DNA of 64,000 nucleotides from Sphingomonadales bacterium (GTDB taxonomy: Bacteria; Pseudomonadota; Alphaproteobacteria; Sphingomonadales; Sphingomonadaceae), in assembly GCA_016721875.1 (NCBI GenBank), contig JADKHG010000014.1, positions 1 through 64,000 of the forward strand, read 5' to 3'. The position numbers and the translations under genes are program-made. Under the pieces are notes generated by a model, which ran no database searches, was not told the DNA's origin, and saw nothing but the letters and a program-made list of their open reading frames with translations. Below, piece after piece: positions 1-9,705 of the stretch; the first letter of the stretch is position 1, and each line of letters starts with the position of its first letter.

Positions 1-1061
1 CGTGGTCATCGCGATGCTGGTGCCCAGATAGTTGGTGAACGCCGCTTTGCCCGCCGCCGCGACACGCGCAATCAACGGGCTGGACGCATATTTCCCGATC
101 AGCAACAGCAAGCCTGCGACATAGCCAAGCGTGACCAACAAACGCGGGAACAATGACCAGGCCAGGAATCCGGCCAGCGCGGTAATTTTGTCAAATCCCG
201 ACAGCGCCACCCCAACCCTACCAGTGCATTCAATGCCAGCCCCGTCACCGCCAGTCGCAGCGCCCAGCGACGATAGTCTGCCGCTGCCCATGATCCGGTC
301 AGGAATCCATTTTTGAACAAGGCCATGCCCAGCATCATTAGCGGCAGCGTTTCGGTCAGCGCCTGCAAGGCTGCGGTGAAAGGCTGGGTCCAGTCTGTCA
401 GCTTATCTGCCACAATTTCCGTATAGCCGCCGCGATGAACCGTCAGCTCCTGCGTCACATTGAATTGCAATTCCGGGCTATTCACAACCTCGCGAAATTG
501 CCGGGCCAGATCGGCATCGGCGCCGGGTTGCGTGGCTGCCCATTGCAGAAATTGCAGCCCGCCAAATTGCAATGCCCACATCACAAAGCCCAACGCATAG
601 ACGATCAGCGCCCATTTGATCAGCCGTTCAGGTTCCCATTGCCTGAACTGCACCGCTAGCAGCGCGATCAGCGCATAGGTGACCAATATGTCGCCGAACC
701 AGATAAAATAGAAATGGATCAGGCCGAATATCAACAGCCAGAACATCCGCGCGTAATGGGTCCGCATTCCGCTGCGCCCCGCTGCCTCGGCCCGCTCGAT
801 AACCAGCAGCATGCTTGCTCCGAACAACAGGCTGAACAGCCCACGCATCTTGCCATCGATGAATATGAAAGAGAACAGCCAGCTAGTCTGATCGGCAACG
901 CCGTCTCCGCCATAGGCCAAGGGTGTGATATAGGCCCATTCGGGCATGGCAAAGGCAATGATGTTCATCGCCAAAATGCCCATCACCGCAAAACCACGCA
1001 GCGCGTCGAGGCTAAGATAGCGGGTAACGTTGTCTTGCGTGCTCGTGTGCATATCTGCCAT
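1..1061 (-). CDS. DUF418 family membrane protein, frameshifted, 3' end outside window
   Basis: Polytopic inner-membrane protein of the DUF418 (YeiB-like) family, whose biochemical role is unknown. The start gives the family opening YLSLDALRGFAVMG, followed by several hydrophobic spans. The open frame ends after a non-family tail (RWPDSWPGHC...), while the adjacent frame from about position 220 down to 1 encodes a clean DUF418 C-terminus (GFLAWSLFPRLLVTLGYVAG, then AAGKAAFTNYLGTS). A one-base indel near 205-220, in a CCACCCCAACCC run, therefore breaks the gene. The ATG at 1061 is preferred to 1073 because GGGA lies just upstream. The gene diverges from coq4. Confidence 0.8.
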
Positions 1062-1193
1062 TCTGCATCCCATTCCAATTCGGGATTTGATAGGTCAGCG
1101 ATGCACGGCCGTCCATCGCCACTTGCAACGGCAGATGAGAATGATTATTAACACTCTTGTAGATAAGATGCTGGTTCTGATTCGGAGTTCCCT

Positions 1194-1976
1194 ATGACAA
1201 ATCTCCCCTTTGTCCATCCTGACCGCCAGATGGCACGTTTTCAGCCGATGAAGGCACTGCGCCATTTTCGCAACCTGATCGCCGATAAGGAAGACACCGA
1301 ACAGGTGTTCCACATCATCCGCGCGTTGTCGGACAACCGTTTTGTCGATCGCGCCCGCGAATTCTGGACCAGCAGCGCCGGCCGCAAGGTGCTTGCCGAG
1401 CCCGAAACGCTGATCGATATTCTCGACGACCATGCGGCATTGCGCAAATTGCCGATGGGAACAGTCGCCCATGCCTATTGCGACTTCATGGAAAAAGAAG
1501 GTCTGACCGCACAGGGATTGGCCGACGAATATGAGAAATTCGCCGACAAGACCGAGCGGCATGACGACCTGCTTGAACTATACGGCAATCGTCAGCGCGA
1601 CACGCACGATCTCTATCATGTGCTGACTGGCTATGGCCGTGATGCGCTGGGCGAACAATGCGTGCTCGCCTTTACCTACAGCCAGAACCCCAATTGGGGA
1701 ATCCTGTTCATTGCCTGGGCTGGCGGCCGCGAAATCAAAAAGGGGTTGAAGCACGTCCCCATTTATTCGGCGATCCGCGAAGCGCAAAAGGCTGGCAAGG
1801 TAGCCCAGAAAATCGCGCATCAGGATGTCCGCGCAATGCTCGCCGAGCCGTTGGCCGATGCCCGCAAACGTTTGGGTATCGGTGAACCGGTGGTCTACAA
1901 TAAGGCGCATGAAATGATGCGCGCAGGCGGGATCGATCCCTACGACCTGCTGGGTCAAAACACCGCGGCTGCCTAA
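1194..1976 (+). CDS. coq4: Coq4 family ubiquinone biosynthesis protein
   Basis: A 260-residue protein of the Coq4 family, which acts in ubiquinone assembly. In eukaryotes Coq4 belongs to the CoQ synthome and is linked to C1 decarboxylation/hydroxylation of the ring. The metal-binding signature HDxxHx11E is present: H138, D139, H142 and E154 in HDLYHVLTGYGRDALGE. The sequence is uninterrupted and of normal length for bacterial homologues. It stands alone, divergent from the DUF418 gene, and its last four bases overlap the end of the DUF3052 gene on the other strand. Confidence 0.9.
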   Translation: MTNLPFVHPDRQMARFQPMKALRHFRNLIADKEDTEQVFHIIRALSDNRFVDRAREFWTSSAGRKVLAEPETLIDILDDHAALRKLPMGTVAHAYCDFMEKEGLTAQGLADEYEKFADKTERHDDLLELYGNRQRDTHDLYHVLTGYGRDALGEQCVLAFTYSQNPNWGILFIAWAGGREIKKGLKHVPIYSAIREAQKAGKVAQKIAHQDVRAMLAEPLADARKRLGIGEPVVYNKAHEMMRAGGIDPYDLLGQNTAAA

Positions 1977-2386
1977 CGCAATTCCTTGCGGATCATCAGT
2001 TTGAGGCCGGACCAGACGGTATCGACGGCGCACACCTTCACATCGACCCACCCCATAGGCAATGCGAGTTCGCGGATGGTGTTTTCGGTGATATCGGTCG
2101 GTACTTTGGACGCCTTTTTGGGCCAGCTGATCCACAGTTGACCGGTGGGGTTGATCGTGTGGCGGAGTGCTGTGAGGCGATCTGCCAACGCGGACTTATC
2201 GCTCACGAAAATATGTGCGGCGTCGATGCCCTTGGCGGGCATGGGTTCCTCAACCAACTGCAAACCATAGCAGTCAATCTCGGCGCGGACACTATAAGGC
2301 ATGCTATCAAACCAGACGCGCATGCCATCCTTCAGGCTCAGCTTTTTGGCAAGCGGCGTGCCGGAATAGCCCGAAGCCGTGGGCAT
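1973..2386 (-). CDS. DUF3052 family protein
   Basis: A 137-residue conserved protein of unknown function. Family hallmarks are SGYSGTPLAKKL at the N-terminus and WPKKASKVPTDITE followed by VDVKVCAVD..WSGLKL near the C-terminus. The ATG at 2386 is chosen because it overlaps the purL stop by one base (TGATG), a translational-coupling arrangement; an ATG five codons upstream would lie inside purL. It is the last gene of a leftward run with purL. Confidence 0.85.
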   Translation of the reverse strand: MPTASGYSGTPLAKKLSLKDGMRVWFDSMPYSVRAEIDCYGLQLVEEPMPAKGIDAAHIFVSDKSALADRLTALRHTINPTGQLWISWPKKASKVPTDITENTIRELALPMGWVDVKVCAVDTVWSGLKLMIRKELR

Positions 2387-4655
2387 CAGCCCTCCATCCA
2401 TTCCTTGAAAAAGCTTTCATGCGCGGTCCGCAGTTCGCTTAGTGAAAGCTCGGGATAGATCGCATCTTCGCCCTTGCAGATTGAAATGGTGTCACCGCCG
2501 GTCCAACCAATGAAGCAGCAGGAAATGCCAGCATCGCTTGCCAGTTTTTCGATTGCCTCGGAATCAAAACGTTCCGTGACGATATAGCGCCCCTGATTTT
2601 CGGCAAAAAGCGACCAGGCATGCTGCTGCTTTTCGCTGTCCACCCGGTTTTCAAACGCCTTTGTTTCCAGCCGCGCACCAATATCCCCAGCAAGCGCCAT
2701 TTCCGCAACAGCAACCAATATGCCGCCGTCGGAGACATCATGCACTGCCGTCGCGATTCCATCAGCGACAAGTTTGCGGACAAATTCGCCGTGCCGCTTT
2801 TCCGCCGCCAGATCGACTTTGGGTGGCTGCCCTGCCGAACGACCGTGGCAGATTTCGAGCCATTTCGACTGGCCGAGTTCAGGACGTGCCTTGTGATCCG
2901 CACCGATCAGCACGATTTTGTGCGCACCGTCCTTGAAGGCAATCGTCGCCATTTTCGCGACATCATCCAGCAATCCGACTCCGCCAATTGCCGGCGTGGG
3001 CAGGATCGCACTACCACCACCGGTTGCCTTGCTTTCGTTGTACAGGCTGACATTGCCCGAGACGATCGGGAAGTCCAAGGCGCGGCAGGCATCACCCATG
3101 CCCGACAGGCAGCCTGTGAACTGCGCCATGATTTCGGGGCGCTGCGGATTGGCAAAGTTGAGGCAATTGGTCACGGCAAGCGGAAGAGCCCCCACCGATG
3201 ACAGGTTGCGATAGGCCTCTGCAATTGCCTGTTTGCCCCCTTCATAGGGATCGGCATAGCAATAGCGCGGGGTGCAGTCGGTGGTGATCGCCAGCGCCTT
3301 ATCCGAACCGTGCACGCGCACGACAGCGGCATCGCCGCCCGATTTTTGCGCGGTGTCGGCACCAACCTGTGCATCACATTGTTGCCAGATCCATGCCCGT
3401 GACGCGAAATCGGGGGAGGCCATCATCTTAAGCAAATCCCTGCCGATGTCGCTGCCCAATGGCAAATCGCCCAGCGGGGGAACCTTGGCCCATGCCTTAT
3501 ATTCCTCGCGGCTCATCGCTGGTCGGTCATATTGCGGGCATCATCGGCAAGCGGGCCGAGCGGGATGTCGCAGACCACATCGCCATTCCATTCGAGCACC
3601 ATATGGCCAGTATCGGTAACTTCACCGATCACTGCGAAATCCAGTTCCCATTTTTCGAAAATCGCCTGAGCCATTGGCTCCTTGCCGGGTTTCAACACCA
3701 TCAGCATGCGTTCCTGCGATTCGGAGAGCATCATTTCATAGGGCGTCATGCCGGTTTCGCGCTGCGGCACCGCGTTCATGTTAAGCCGAATTCCGCAGCC
3801 GCCTTTCGACGCCATTTCGACGCTTGAGCTGGTAAGCCCTGCCGCGCCCATATCCTGAATCGCTACAATCGCGTCGGTCGCCATCAGTTCGAGGCAGGCC
3901 TCAATCAGCAGCTTTTCGGTAAAAGGATCACCCACCTGCACCGTCGGGCGTTTTTCATCGGTGTCATCGGCGAAATCGGCACTCGCCATCGTCGCGCCGT
4001 GGATGCCATCGCGTCCGGTCTTGCTGCCGACATAGACAATCGGATTGCCGATACCGGTGGCCGCAGAATAGAAAATCTTGTCCTGATCGGCGACACCCAC
4101 GGTCATCGCGTTGACCAGGATATTGCCATCATAGGCCGAATGGAAATTGGTTTCACCGCCGACGGTCGGCACGCCGACGCAATTGCCATAGCCGCCAATG
4201 CCCGCGACAACGCCCTGCACCAAATGCTTCATCTTGGGGTGGTCGGGGTTGCCAAAGCGCAGCGCGTTCATATTCGCCACCGGCCGCGCGCCCATGGTGA
4301 AGACATCGCGCAAGATGCCGCCGACGCCGGTCGCCGCACCCTGATAGGGTTCGATATAGGAGGGGTGGTTGTGCGACTCCATCTTGAAGATCGCGGCTTG
4401 CCCGTCGCCAATGTCGATCACCCCGGCATTTTCTCCCGGGCCGCAGATCACCCAGGGTGCTTCAGTCGGCAGCTTTTTCAAATGGATACGCGAGCTTTTA
4501 TAGCTGCAATGCTCCGACCACATGACCGAAAATATGCCGAGCTCGACCAGATTGGGCTCCCGCCCCATCGCGTTCAGGATGCGCGCATATTCTTCTTGCG
4601 AAAGGCCGTGATCGGCGACGACTTGCGGGGTGATCTGTGAAGCGGTCTGGGTCAT
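2386..4655 (-). CDS. purL: Phosphoribosylformylglycinamidine synthase subunit PurL, single frameshift
   Basis: The large ATPase subunit of FGAM synthase, converting FGAR and glutamine-derived ammonia to FGAM in purine synthesis, working with PurS and PurQ (not in the window). The N-terminal half has WSEHCSYKSS (His49) and MESHNHPSYIEPYQGAATG. The C-terminal half has the second AIRS-like domain (VSGNVSLYNE, AVHDVSDGG). The two halves are in different frames. One base is missing near 3529-3534: frame 1 ends ...DDARNMTDQR-stop, while the other frame gives YDRPAMSREEYKAWAK, the expected junction. Total length of about 755 residues fits the short bacterial PurL. This is normally essential without added purines, so the break is probably a sequence error. 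Confidence 0.92.
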
Positions 4656-4665
4656 GCGCGGCGCT

Positions 4666-5322
4666 TTAGCGGGCCGCTTTGCTTCCGGCTAGCCCCGATT
4701 GTTCGGCCCACCACGCGGCAAGCGTGATCAGGCCGAATGCAGCAAAGGCCAGCATGCTGGTCCCGGTCGTCACCTCTGTCTCTTTAGGACCAAACCAGTT
4801 AATAGCCTGAAACACCGCCATGATCCCGGCAAAGGCCCAAAGTGGCACGACCTTTGCGCTGCTTTTGCGGGCATAAATCCACAGCGCACCAAATGTCAGC
4901 AGCAGTTCCAGCGGCATTTCAATAGCGGGATAATTCCATAGACCTCGCCCCAACTTGGGCGGTTGTCCGGCAATCGTCAGGTCAGGAACATGCACCAACA
5001 GGTCAAGAAACCAGTGGCGACAACACCAGCAAGCTGTCAATCGCGCCTGCCCGGTTTCGCGTCGCCAGCCAAACCAATGTGCCAAAACCCACCGCGAAAG
5101 ATCGCCGACCTCCAGCAGGCTGTGCGTATAGGGCATGTGGTAAAGGTCCATCGGGTTCATCACCGAAATGCCCGGCGTTATCCGCATCTTTTCGACGCCT
5201 ATGAGCAGCAGCGCGAAAAACGCCCAATCGACCAATTGACCGGCGATCATCAACACCGGCAGACGCGGCGCGTCCTTGTGGGTTGCAGCGATAAGCGCAG
5301 GCGCGAAATGGCCGATGAACAT
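4666..5322 (-). CDS. Integral membrane protein, DUF457/YdjM-like, two compensating frameshifts
   Basis: A predicted four- to six-span membrane protein of about 218 residues with PYTHSLL and HWFLDLLVHVPDL, resembling the membrane-bound putative hydrolases around DUF457/YdjM. The match is weak, so function is unknown. Although the frame is open throughout, residues around 75-100 (RWVLAHWFGWRRETGQ...) are non-hydrophobic nonsense. The neighbouring frame encodes the missing membrane segment AVGFGTLVWLATRNRAGA. Two opposite indels, near 5090-5098 and 5011-5026, thus cancel out. It lies ten bases upstream of purL and is probably cotranscribed. Confidence 0.65.
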   Translation of the reverse strand: MFIGHFAPALIAATHKDAPRLPVLMIAGQLVDWAFFALLLIGVEKMRITPGISVMNPMDLYHMPYTHSLLEVGDLSRWVLAHWFGWRRETGQARLTACWCCRHWFLDLLVHVPDLTIAGQPPKLGRGLWNYPAIEMPLELLLTFGALWIYARKSSAKVVPLWAFAGIMAVFQAINWFGPKETEVTTGTSMLAFAAFGLITLAAWWAEQSGLAGSKAAR

Positions 5323-5364
5323 GAAATCCCTCCCCGTGACGGAGGATAGCCTAACCGAGCGGGC

Positions 5365-5826
5365 TCAGAAGTAAATGTCGATATAGTCAGTCAGATAGTC
5401 GCACCATTCAAACTGCCGCAGCCGCCAATATTTGCGGTTCTGCGTCACGGCGAAGCGCCATTCGCCACTTTTTTCACAGCGGCGACCGGCGTCAGGCGTG
5501 TCTTCGATGATGATAGTGCCGTTGAGGATGAATTCGTCGGCGGAGATTCGCACAACATGACCGTTGACCGAAACGCGGCCTGTTCCATCGGTGCCGCGTT
5601 GCTCGCCCTTCAAGAACAAAGCGTTGTCCTGCCACGACAGGTCTACTTGGCCGCGCTCGCTGCTGGTCCAGCTTAGCCATTGCAACGTCATGCCACTCGC
5701 GCCGAGCAGCCTTTCAAGCGCGGGGCGATCCTGCACCTGTGTCGGTGCAGCTGGGGGTTCGGGCGAACTCGCCGCCGCGCCTGTGGCGAAAAGCGCCATA
5801 ATCAGCGCGGCGGCGACCCGTTTCAT
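5365..5826 (-). CDS. Exported hypothetical protein
   Basis: A 153-residue protein of unrecognised family. Residues 1-19 form a signal peptide (basic MKR, hydrophobic core, ATGAAAS cleavage region), so the mature part is probably periplasmic. The mature sequence is rich in beta-type segments, with a Trp/Tyr-rich C-terminus ending DYIDIYF and two cysteines (CEKSG and WCDYL) that could form a disulfide. It starts two bases after the MliC-like lipoprotein gene and is very likely cotranscribed with it. Confidence 0.65.
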   Translation of the reverse strand: MKRVAAALIMALFATGAAASSPEPPAAPTQVQDRPALERLLGASGMTLQWLSWTSSERGQVDLSWQDNALFLKGEQRGTDGTGRVSVNGHVVRISADEFILNGTIIIEDTPDAGRRCEKSGEWRFAVTQNRKYWRLRQFEWCDYLTDYIDIYF

Positions 5827-5828
5827 GG

Positions 5829-6263
5829 TCAGTTGCTTTTGCAGGTCTGCGCGCCTTTGTCGGCGAGCTTGACGTTGATCTGCTTGCCGTTGCCAGCAAG
5901 CGTTGTGGTGCCGTCAGCCGACTTCATCGGACCGGTTGGCGCTGCTTCAGCATCGGCGGCAGGTGCGGCGCCTTCTGCAGGCGCTTCAACCTTAGGCGCT
6001 GTTACGCGCACAGCGGTCGCCGACTTTTCGCCAACGCGGATGTCAGCTGCTTCATTCTTGCCGAGGAAATCGACGTGCAGGATAGTGTTGTCAGCGCAAC
6101 GATAGGTTGCCGATGCCGTAATCGACGGCGGCAATTCGACCGGAGCGGCGGGCGCTTCGGCAGTCTGTGCAGCATCGCCTTCGGCGGCGGGGGTTTCGGT
6201 TTTGTTGCATGCCGCTAACGCAAGCATGGACAACGGGGCGATCAGGAGAAGTTTGCTTTTCAT
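5829..6263 (-). CDS. MliC-like lipoprotein
   Basis: A 144-residue lipoprotein. The lipobox LALAAC ends at Cys19, followed by an Ala/Pro/Glu-rich spacer. Two segments resemble the MliC/PliC lysozyme-inhibitor fold: TYRCADNTILHVDF near 53-66, and TTTLAGNGKQINVKLADKG ending in TCKSN. Cys56 and Cys141 could form the family disulfide. An Ala/Pro-rich insert splits the domain, which is unusual. The open frame extends far upstream, but the ATG at 6263 is the only start giving a lipoprotein signal. Lysozyme inhibition is inferred from the fold only. Confidence 0.7.
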   Translation of the reverse strand: MKSKLLLIAPLSMLALAACNKTETPAAEGDAAQTAEAPAAPVELPPSITASATYRCADNTILHVDFLGKNEAADIRVGEKSATAVRVTAPKVEAPAEGAAPAADAEAAPTGPMKSADGTTTLAGNGKQINVKLADKGAQTCKSN

Positions 6264-6374
6264 GAGGCCTGACGCTTTGCAGCAAACGCAGCCAATCGAA
6301 AAGGAAAATTGCAAGGCCGTAACGCGCTTGCGAAACGCTTGACCCGGCAACCGCTGCGCGCCAAAGCTATCCGC

Positions 6375-6614
6375 ATGGCAACCGACCCGAACCAACCCAG
6401 TTTTGAAGAGGCGCTGAAGGCGCTTGAGGAAATCGTCCACAAGCTGGAAAGCGGCGAGGCGCCGCTGGATGAATCGATTGGTCTCTATGAAAAAGGCCAG
6501 CAATTGCGGGCGCTTTGTCAGGCGAGGCTTGATGCAGCGCAAGCGCGGATCGAGTCGATCGTGCTCGCCCCCGATGGATCGCCACAGGGCACCCGCCCCT
6601 TTGAGTCCGAATGA
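6375..6614 (+). CDS. xseB: Exodeoxyribonuclease VII small subunit
   Basis: A 79-residue XseB, the small subunit that assembles with XseA to degrade single-stranded DNA. The family signature SFEEALKALEEIVHKLESGE is followed by PLDESIGLYEKGQQL, predicted as two long helices. The start at 6375 fits the family; the frame is open further upstream, but without homology. The stop overlaps the ispA start (ATGA at 6611-6614), the usual xseB-ispA coupling. xseA is not in this window. Confidence 0.93.
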   Translation: MATDPNQPSFEEALKALEEIVHKLESGEAPLDESIGLYEKGQQLRALCQARLDAAQARIESIVLAPDGSPQGTRPFESE

Positions 6615-7525
6615 TGTCGCCCACCGACATGGCTGACCGTGTGGATCTCGACAAGGCAATCCAGACCGTCGCCGACGGGATTGACGCCCAGTTCGATCAA
6701 TTGCTGCAACTACCCGGCGACGCACGCGATCCGCTTTATGCGGCGATGCGCCATGCAGCGATTGGTGGCGGCAAAAGGCTGCGCCCCTTGCTGGTTTGCG
6801 CAACTGCCGAATTGTTCAACGTCGACCGCGAAGCCGCGCTTCGCGTTGGTGCGGCGATAGAGGCGATTCATGTCTATTCGCTGATCCACGACGATCTGCC
6901 GTGCATGGACGATGATGATTTGCGTCGTGGCAAGCCCACTGTCCACCGCGCCTTTGATGAGGCGACGGCCGTGCTGGCGGGCGATTCGCTGCATGCGCTG
7001 GCGTTCGAGATATTGGCCAATTCGGGAACCCATGCCGACCCGTTCATCCGCGCCGAGTTGATGGCCGCCCTTGCCAAAGCAAGCGGCCCCGAAGGCATGG
7101 CCGGCGGGCAAATGATGGATCTGGAGGCCGAAAAGAGCGAATTCGACCTGCCCACTGTCACCCGTCTGCAGGCGCTGAAGACCGGCGCATTGATTGCCGC
7201 AAGTGTCGAAATGGGAGCGATCCTTGGCCATGTCGCGCACGAAGGCCGCATTCATTTGCGCGGCTATGCCCGTGATGTCGGCCTCGCCTTCCAGATTGTC
7301 GATGACATCATGGATGTGGAAGGCGACGCAGCACTGGCGGGCAAGGCCCTGCAAAAAGATGCAGCCGCCGGCAAGGCGACTTTCGTCTCGCTGATGGGGC
7401 TGGATCGCGCCAAACAACAGGCGGCAATGCTGGTCGAACAGGCCAAGAACCATTTGGCAAGCTATGGTGCCGAGGCAGACCTGCTGCGTGCCATTGCCGA
7501 CTATGTGCTCGAACGCGACCGTTGA
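6611..7525 (+). CDS. ispA: Farnesyl diphosphate synthase (polyprenyl synthetase family)
   Basis: A 304-residue short-chain trans-prenyltransferase that condenses IPP with DMAPP/GPP to give FPP, feeding undecaprenyl-P, ubiquinone and carotenoids. Visible motifs are GGGKRLRP (52-59), the first Asp-rich motif HDDLPCMDDDD (93-103, bacterial spacing), KTG (190-192) and the second Asp-rich motif DDIMD (231-235). All catalytic aspartates are present and the reading frame is intact. It is translationally coupled to xseB. dxs, often next in such operons, is absent here; coaD follows after 23 bases. Confidence 0.93.
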   Translation: MMSPTDMADRVDLDKAIQTVADGIDAQFDQLLQLPGDARDPLYAAMRHAAIGGGKRLRPLLVCATAELFNVDREAALRVGAAIEAIHVYSLIHDDLPCMDDDDLRRGKPTVHRAFDEATAVLAGDSLHALAFEILANSGTHADPFIRAELMAALAKASGPEGMAGGQMMDLEAEKSEFDLPTVTRLQALKTGALIAASVEMGAILGHVAHEGRIHLRGYARDVGLAFQIVDDIMDVEGDAALAGKALQKDAAAGKATFVSLMGLDRAKQQAAMLVEQAKNHLASYGAEADLLRAIADYVLERDR

Positions 7526-7548
7526 CGAGGCGCTGACAGGGGAAGACG

Positions 7549-8067
7549 ATGACCAAGAGGATAGGCGTTTATCCGGGGACTTTCGATCCCATCACGCTGG
7601 GCCATATGGACATAATCGAACGCGGGGCGAAGCTGGTTGATGAGCTGATCATCGGCGTCACCACCAATATCGCCAAATCACCGATGTTCAACGACGACGA
7701 ACGCATCGCGATGGTCGAACGCGAAGTCGCGTCGGTCGGCAATATCAAGGTGCGCGTGGTCGGTTTCAACTCGTTGCTGATGGACTTTGCCGAGGCACAG
7801 GGCGCGTCAGTGGTGATCCGCGGCATCCGCGGCGTGACCGACTTCGAATATGAGTATCAGTTGACCGGCATGAACCGACAGTTGAACGACCGGATCGAAA
7901 CCGTGTTCCTGATGGCCGACGTCGCGCTGCAACCCATTGCCAGCCGCCTGGTCAAGGAAATCGCGCTTTATGGCGGCGAGATCGGGAAATTCGTAACGCC
8001 AAAGGTGCGCGAAGAAGTGATGGCGAGGGTGGCGGAGGAAAACCCCGAAAAGGCTTCGGGCGGTTAA
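7549..8067 (+). CDS. coaD: Phosphopantetheine adenylyltransferase
   Basis: A 172-residue CoaD that transfers AMP from ATP to 4'-phosphopantetheine, the penultimate step of CoA synthesis. The nucleotidyltransferase TxGH motif is T16-L-G-H19 in PGTFDPITLGHMD. VIRGIRGVTDFEYE and the C-terminal SRLVKEIA region are as in the family. The conventional ISSS is replaced by IASR before LVKEIA, a mild variant. It lies in the xseB-ispA-coaD operon (SD AGGGGAAG before the ATG). Its end overlaps the convergent ligase gene by four bases. Confidence 0.93.
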   Translation: MTKRIGVYPGTFDPITLGHMDIIERGAKLVDELIIGVTTNIAKSPMFNDDERIAMVEREVASVGNIKVRVVGFNSLLMDFAEAQGASVVIRGIRGVTDFEYEYQLTGMNRQLNDRIETVFLMADVALQPIASRLVKEIALYGGEIGKFVTPKVREEVMARVAEENPEKASGG

Positions 8068-9623
8068 GCCCTCGCCTCCACCAACTCCCGCAACTCCGTC
8101 TTCAACAACTTCCCGATATGGCTCCTCGGCATCTCTTCAATCGCGTAAAGCGCCGATAGCCGTTGGGTCTTGCCGAGCTGCTCATTCGCCGCCGACAGCA
8201 AAGCATCGGTGTCGAGTACCGCGCCTTTCGCGCCGGTCACAAAACCAACCGGCGTTTCGCCCCAGCGGTCGCTGGGCACGCCGATGACCGCGGCTTCCTC
8301 TACGCCGGGAAGGCCGAGCAACACGCCCTCGAGGTCAACCGGATAGATGTTGAAGCCGCCCGAAATGATCATGTCCTTCGACCGGCCGAGCAGTTCGACA
8401 AAACCGTCGGCATCGACCCGGCCAATGTCGCCCATGCGTTGCCAGCGGCTGCCGTCGGCATCGAACCAGCTGGCTTCACGGGTCTTGTCGGGCTGGTTCT
8501 GATAGCCCGACATCATGGTTGCCGAACGCCCGACCAACTCGCCCACTTCGCCGGGGGGCAGACGGTTACCTGCCTCATCGATGGTGAAAACCTCGCTGCC
8601 TTTCCACGGAATGCCAACGGTGTGCAATTTGTCGGGATGTTCGTGCGCCTGCAACAGGCAGACCACGCCGCCTTCGGTCATCGAATAAATCTCGACCAAG
8701 CCGCCGGGCCATCGTTTCAGCACATCGGCCTTCAACGCAGGGGCGAAGGGGGCGCTGGTGCAATATTTCAGCCAATAGCTCGACAGGTCATAGTCATCGA
8801 ACTGCTCATATTCCATCAGCCTTTTGTACTGGACGGGCACCAGCATGGTGTGAGTGATGCGATGCTTTTGCGCACGCTCCAGATAGCCGACGACGTCGAA
8901 TTTGGGCATCAGGTGCAGCGTGCCGCCATAGGCCAATGTCGGGATGACCAGCGCCAATGTGGTGTTCGAATAAAGCGGGGTCGAGGCGAGCGATGCAGCC
9001 TGTGGCGCTCCATAGCCGGTCGCTTCGCCCACGGTCGCGTGCAACCAGCGCATCTGGCGCGAATGGATGATCCCTTTGGGCGTACCAGTGGTACCGCTGG
9101 AATAGATGATGTTAAACGGGTCAGCGGGACCGCAATTGTGCGGCGCTGCCTCACTGCCTTCTGCGGCCATCCACTGATAGATGTCGGGATGGTCGCCCAA
9201 TGGTGCATCGAGCATGATGGTTTTAAGCGGCGGCAGGTCACGACCCGACAGATCCGCCAGCTTTGGCGCGTCGACAAACAGATGCGCGGCACCCGAATCC
9301 TTCAGCATCGCCTCGAGCTGTGCCGGCGTTGCCGATGTGGTCAGCGGCGCAGCACAGCCGCCTGCACGCACTGCCCCCAGATAGGCCAGCGCATAGCGCA
9401 CCGAGGTCGTTCCAAGGATGGCAACCGCCTGCCCCTTTTTCAGCCCATCGGCCTGCAACTGCGCAGCAATCCGCTCGACCAGCGCTGCAACCTGCGCCCA
9501 GGTCAAGCTCTCACCGCCGTCATCCAGCGCGACCCGCCCAGGCCGCTCCCTCCCCCATGCGGAGATGAGGGCGCTGTAATCGCCGAAGGGTTTTTCGAGT
9601 TCGGTGTTTGGATCGAATGTCAT
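8064..9623 (-). CDS. Class I adenylate-forming acyl-CoA ligase
   Basis: A 519-residue ANL-superfamily enzyme that activates a carboxylic acid as acyl-AMP and then acyl-CoA. The P-loop-like motif YSSGTTGTPKG, the A5 region IYSMTEGG, the A8 hinge LLGRSKDMIISGGFNIYP and the catalytic Lys region HIGKLLKTEL are all present. The open frame runs upstream into a repeat, but the ATG at 9623 has a good SD (AGAGGAAC) and starts the homology. The substrate cannot be told from sequence; a medium- or long-chain fatty acid is a reasonable guess. It stands alone, facing coaD. Confidence 0.85.
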   Translation of the reverse strand: MTFDPNTELEKPFGDYSALISAWGRERPGRVALDDGGESLTWAQVAALVERIAAQLQADGLKKGQAVAILGTTSVRYALAYLGAVRAGGCAAPLTTSATPAQLEAMLKDSGAAHLFVDAPKLADLSGRDLPPLKTIMLDAPLGDHPDIYQWMAAEGSEAAPHNCGPADPFNIIYSSGTTGTPKGIIHSRQMRWLHATVGEATGYGAPQAASLASTPLYSNTTLALVIPTLAYGGTLHLMPKFDVVGYLERAQKHRITHTMLVPVQYKRLMEYEQFDDYDLSSYWLKYCTSAPFAPALKADVLKRWPGGLVEIYSMTEGGVVCLLQAHEHPDKLHTVGIPWKGSEVFTIDEAGNRLPPGEVGELVGRSATMMSGYQNQPDKTREASWFDADGSRWQRMGDIGRVDADGFVELLGRSKDMIISGGFNIYPVDLEGVLLGLPGVEEAAVIGVPSDRWGETPVGFVTGAKGAVLDTDALLSAANEQLGKTQRLSALYAIEEMPRSHIGKLLKTELRELVEARA

Positions 9624-9658
9624 TTTGTTCCTCTGGAACTGTTGGTGTCTTCCAAATC

Positions 9659-9705
9659 GTGCCACATTTTTCCTCAGAAGGAAGAAGGAAATAAGGAAGA
9701 AGGAG
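9659..9705 (+). repeat. Left inverted repeat of GxxExxY unit
   Basis: GTGCCAC followed by the 40-base core (9666-9705) that begins ATTTTTCCTCAGAAGG and ends GGAAGAAGGAG. The core is the exact reverse complement of 10116-10155. It is strongly purine-skewed on this strand. Confidence 0.9.
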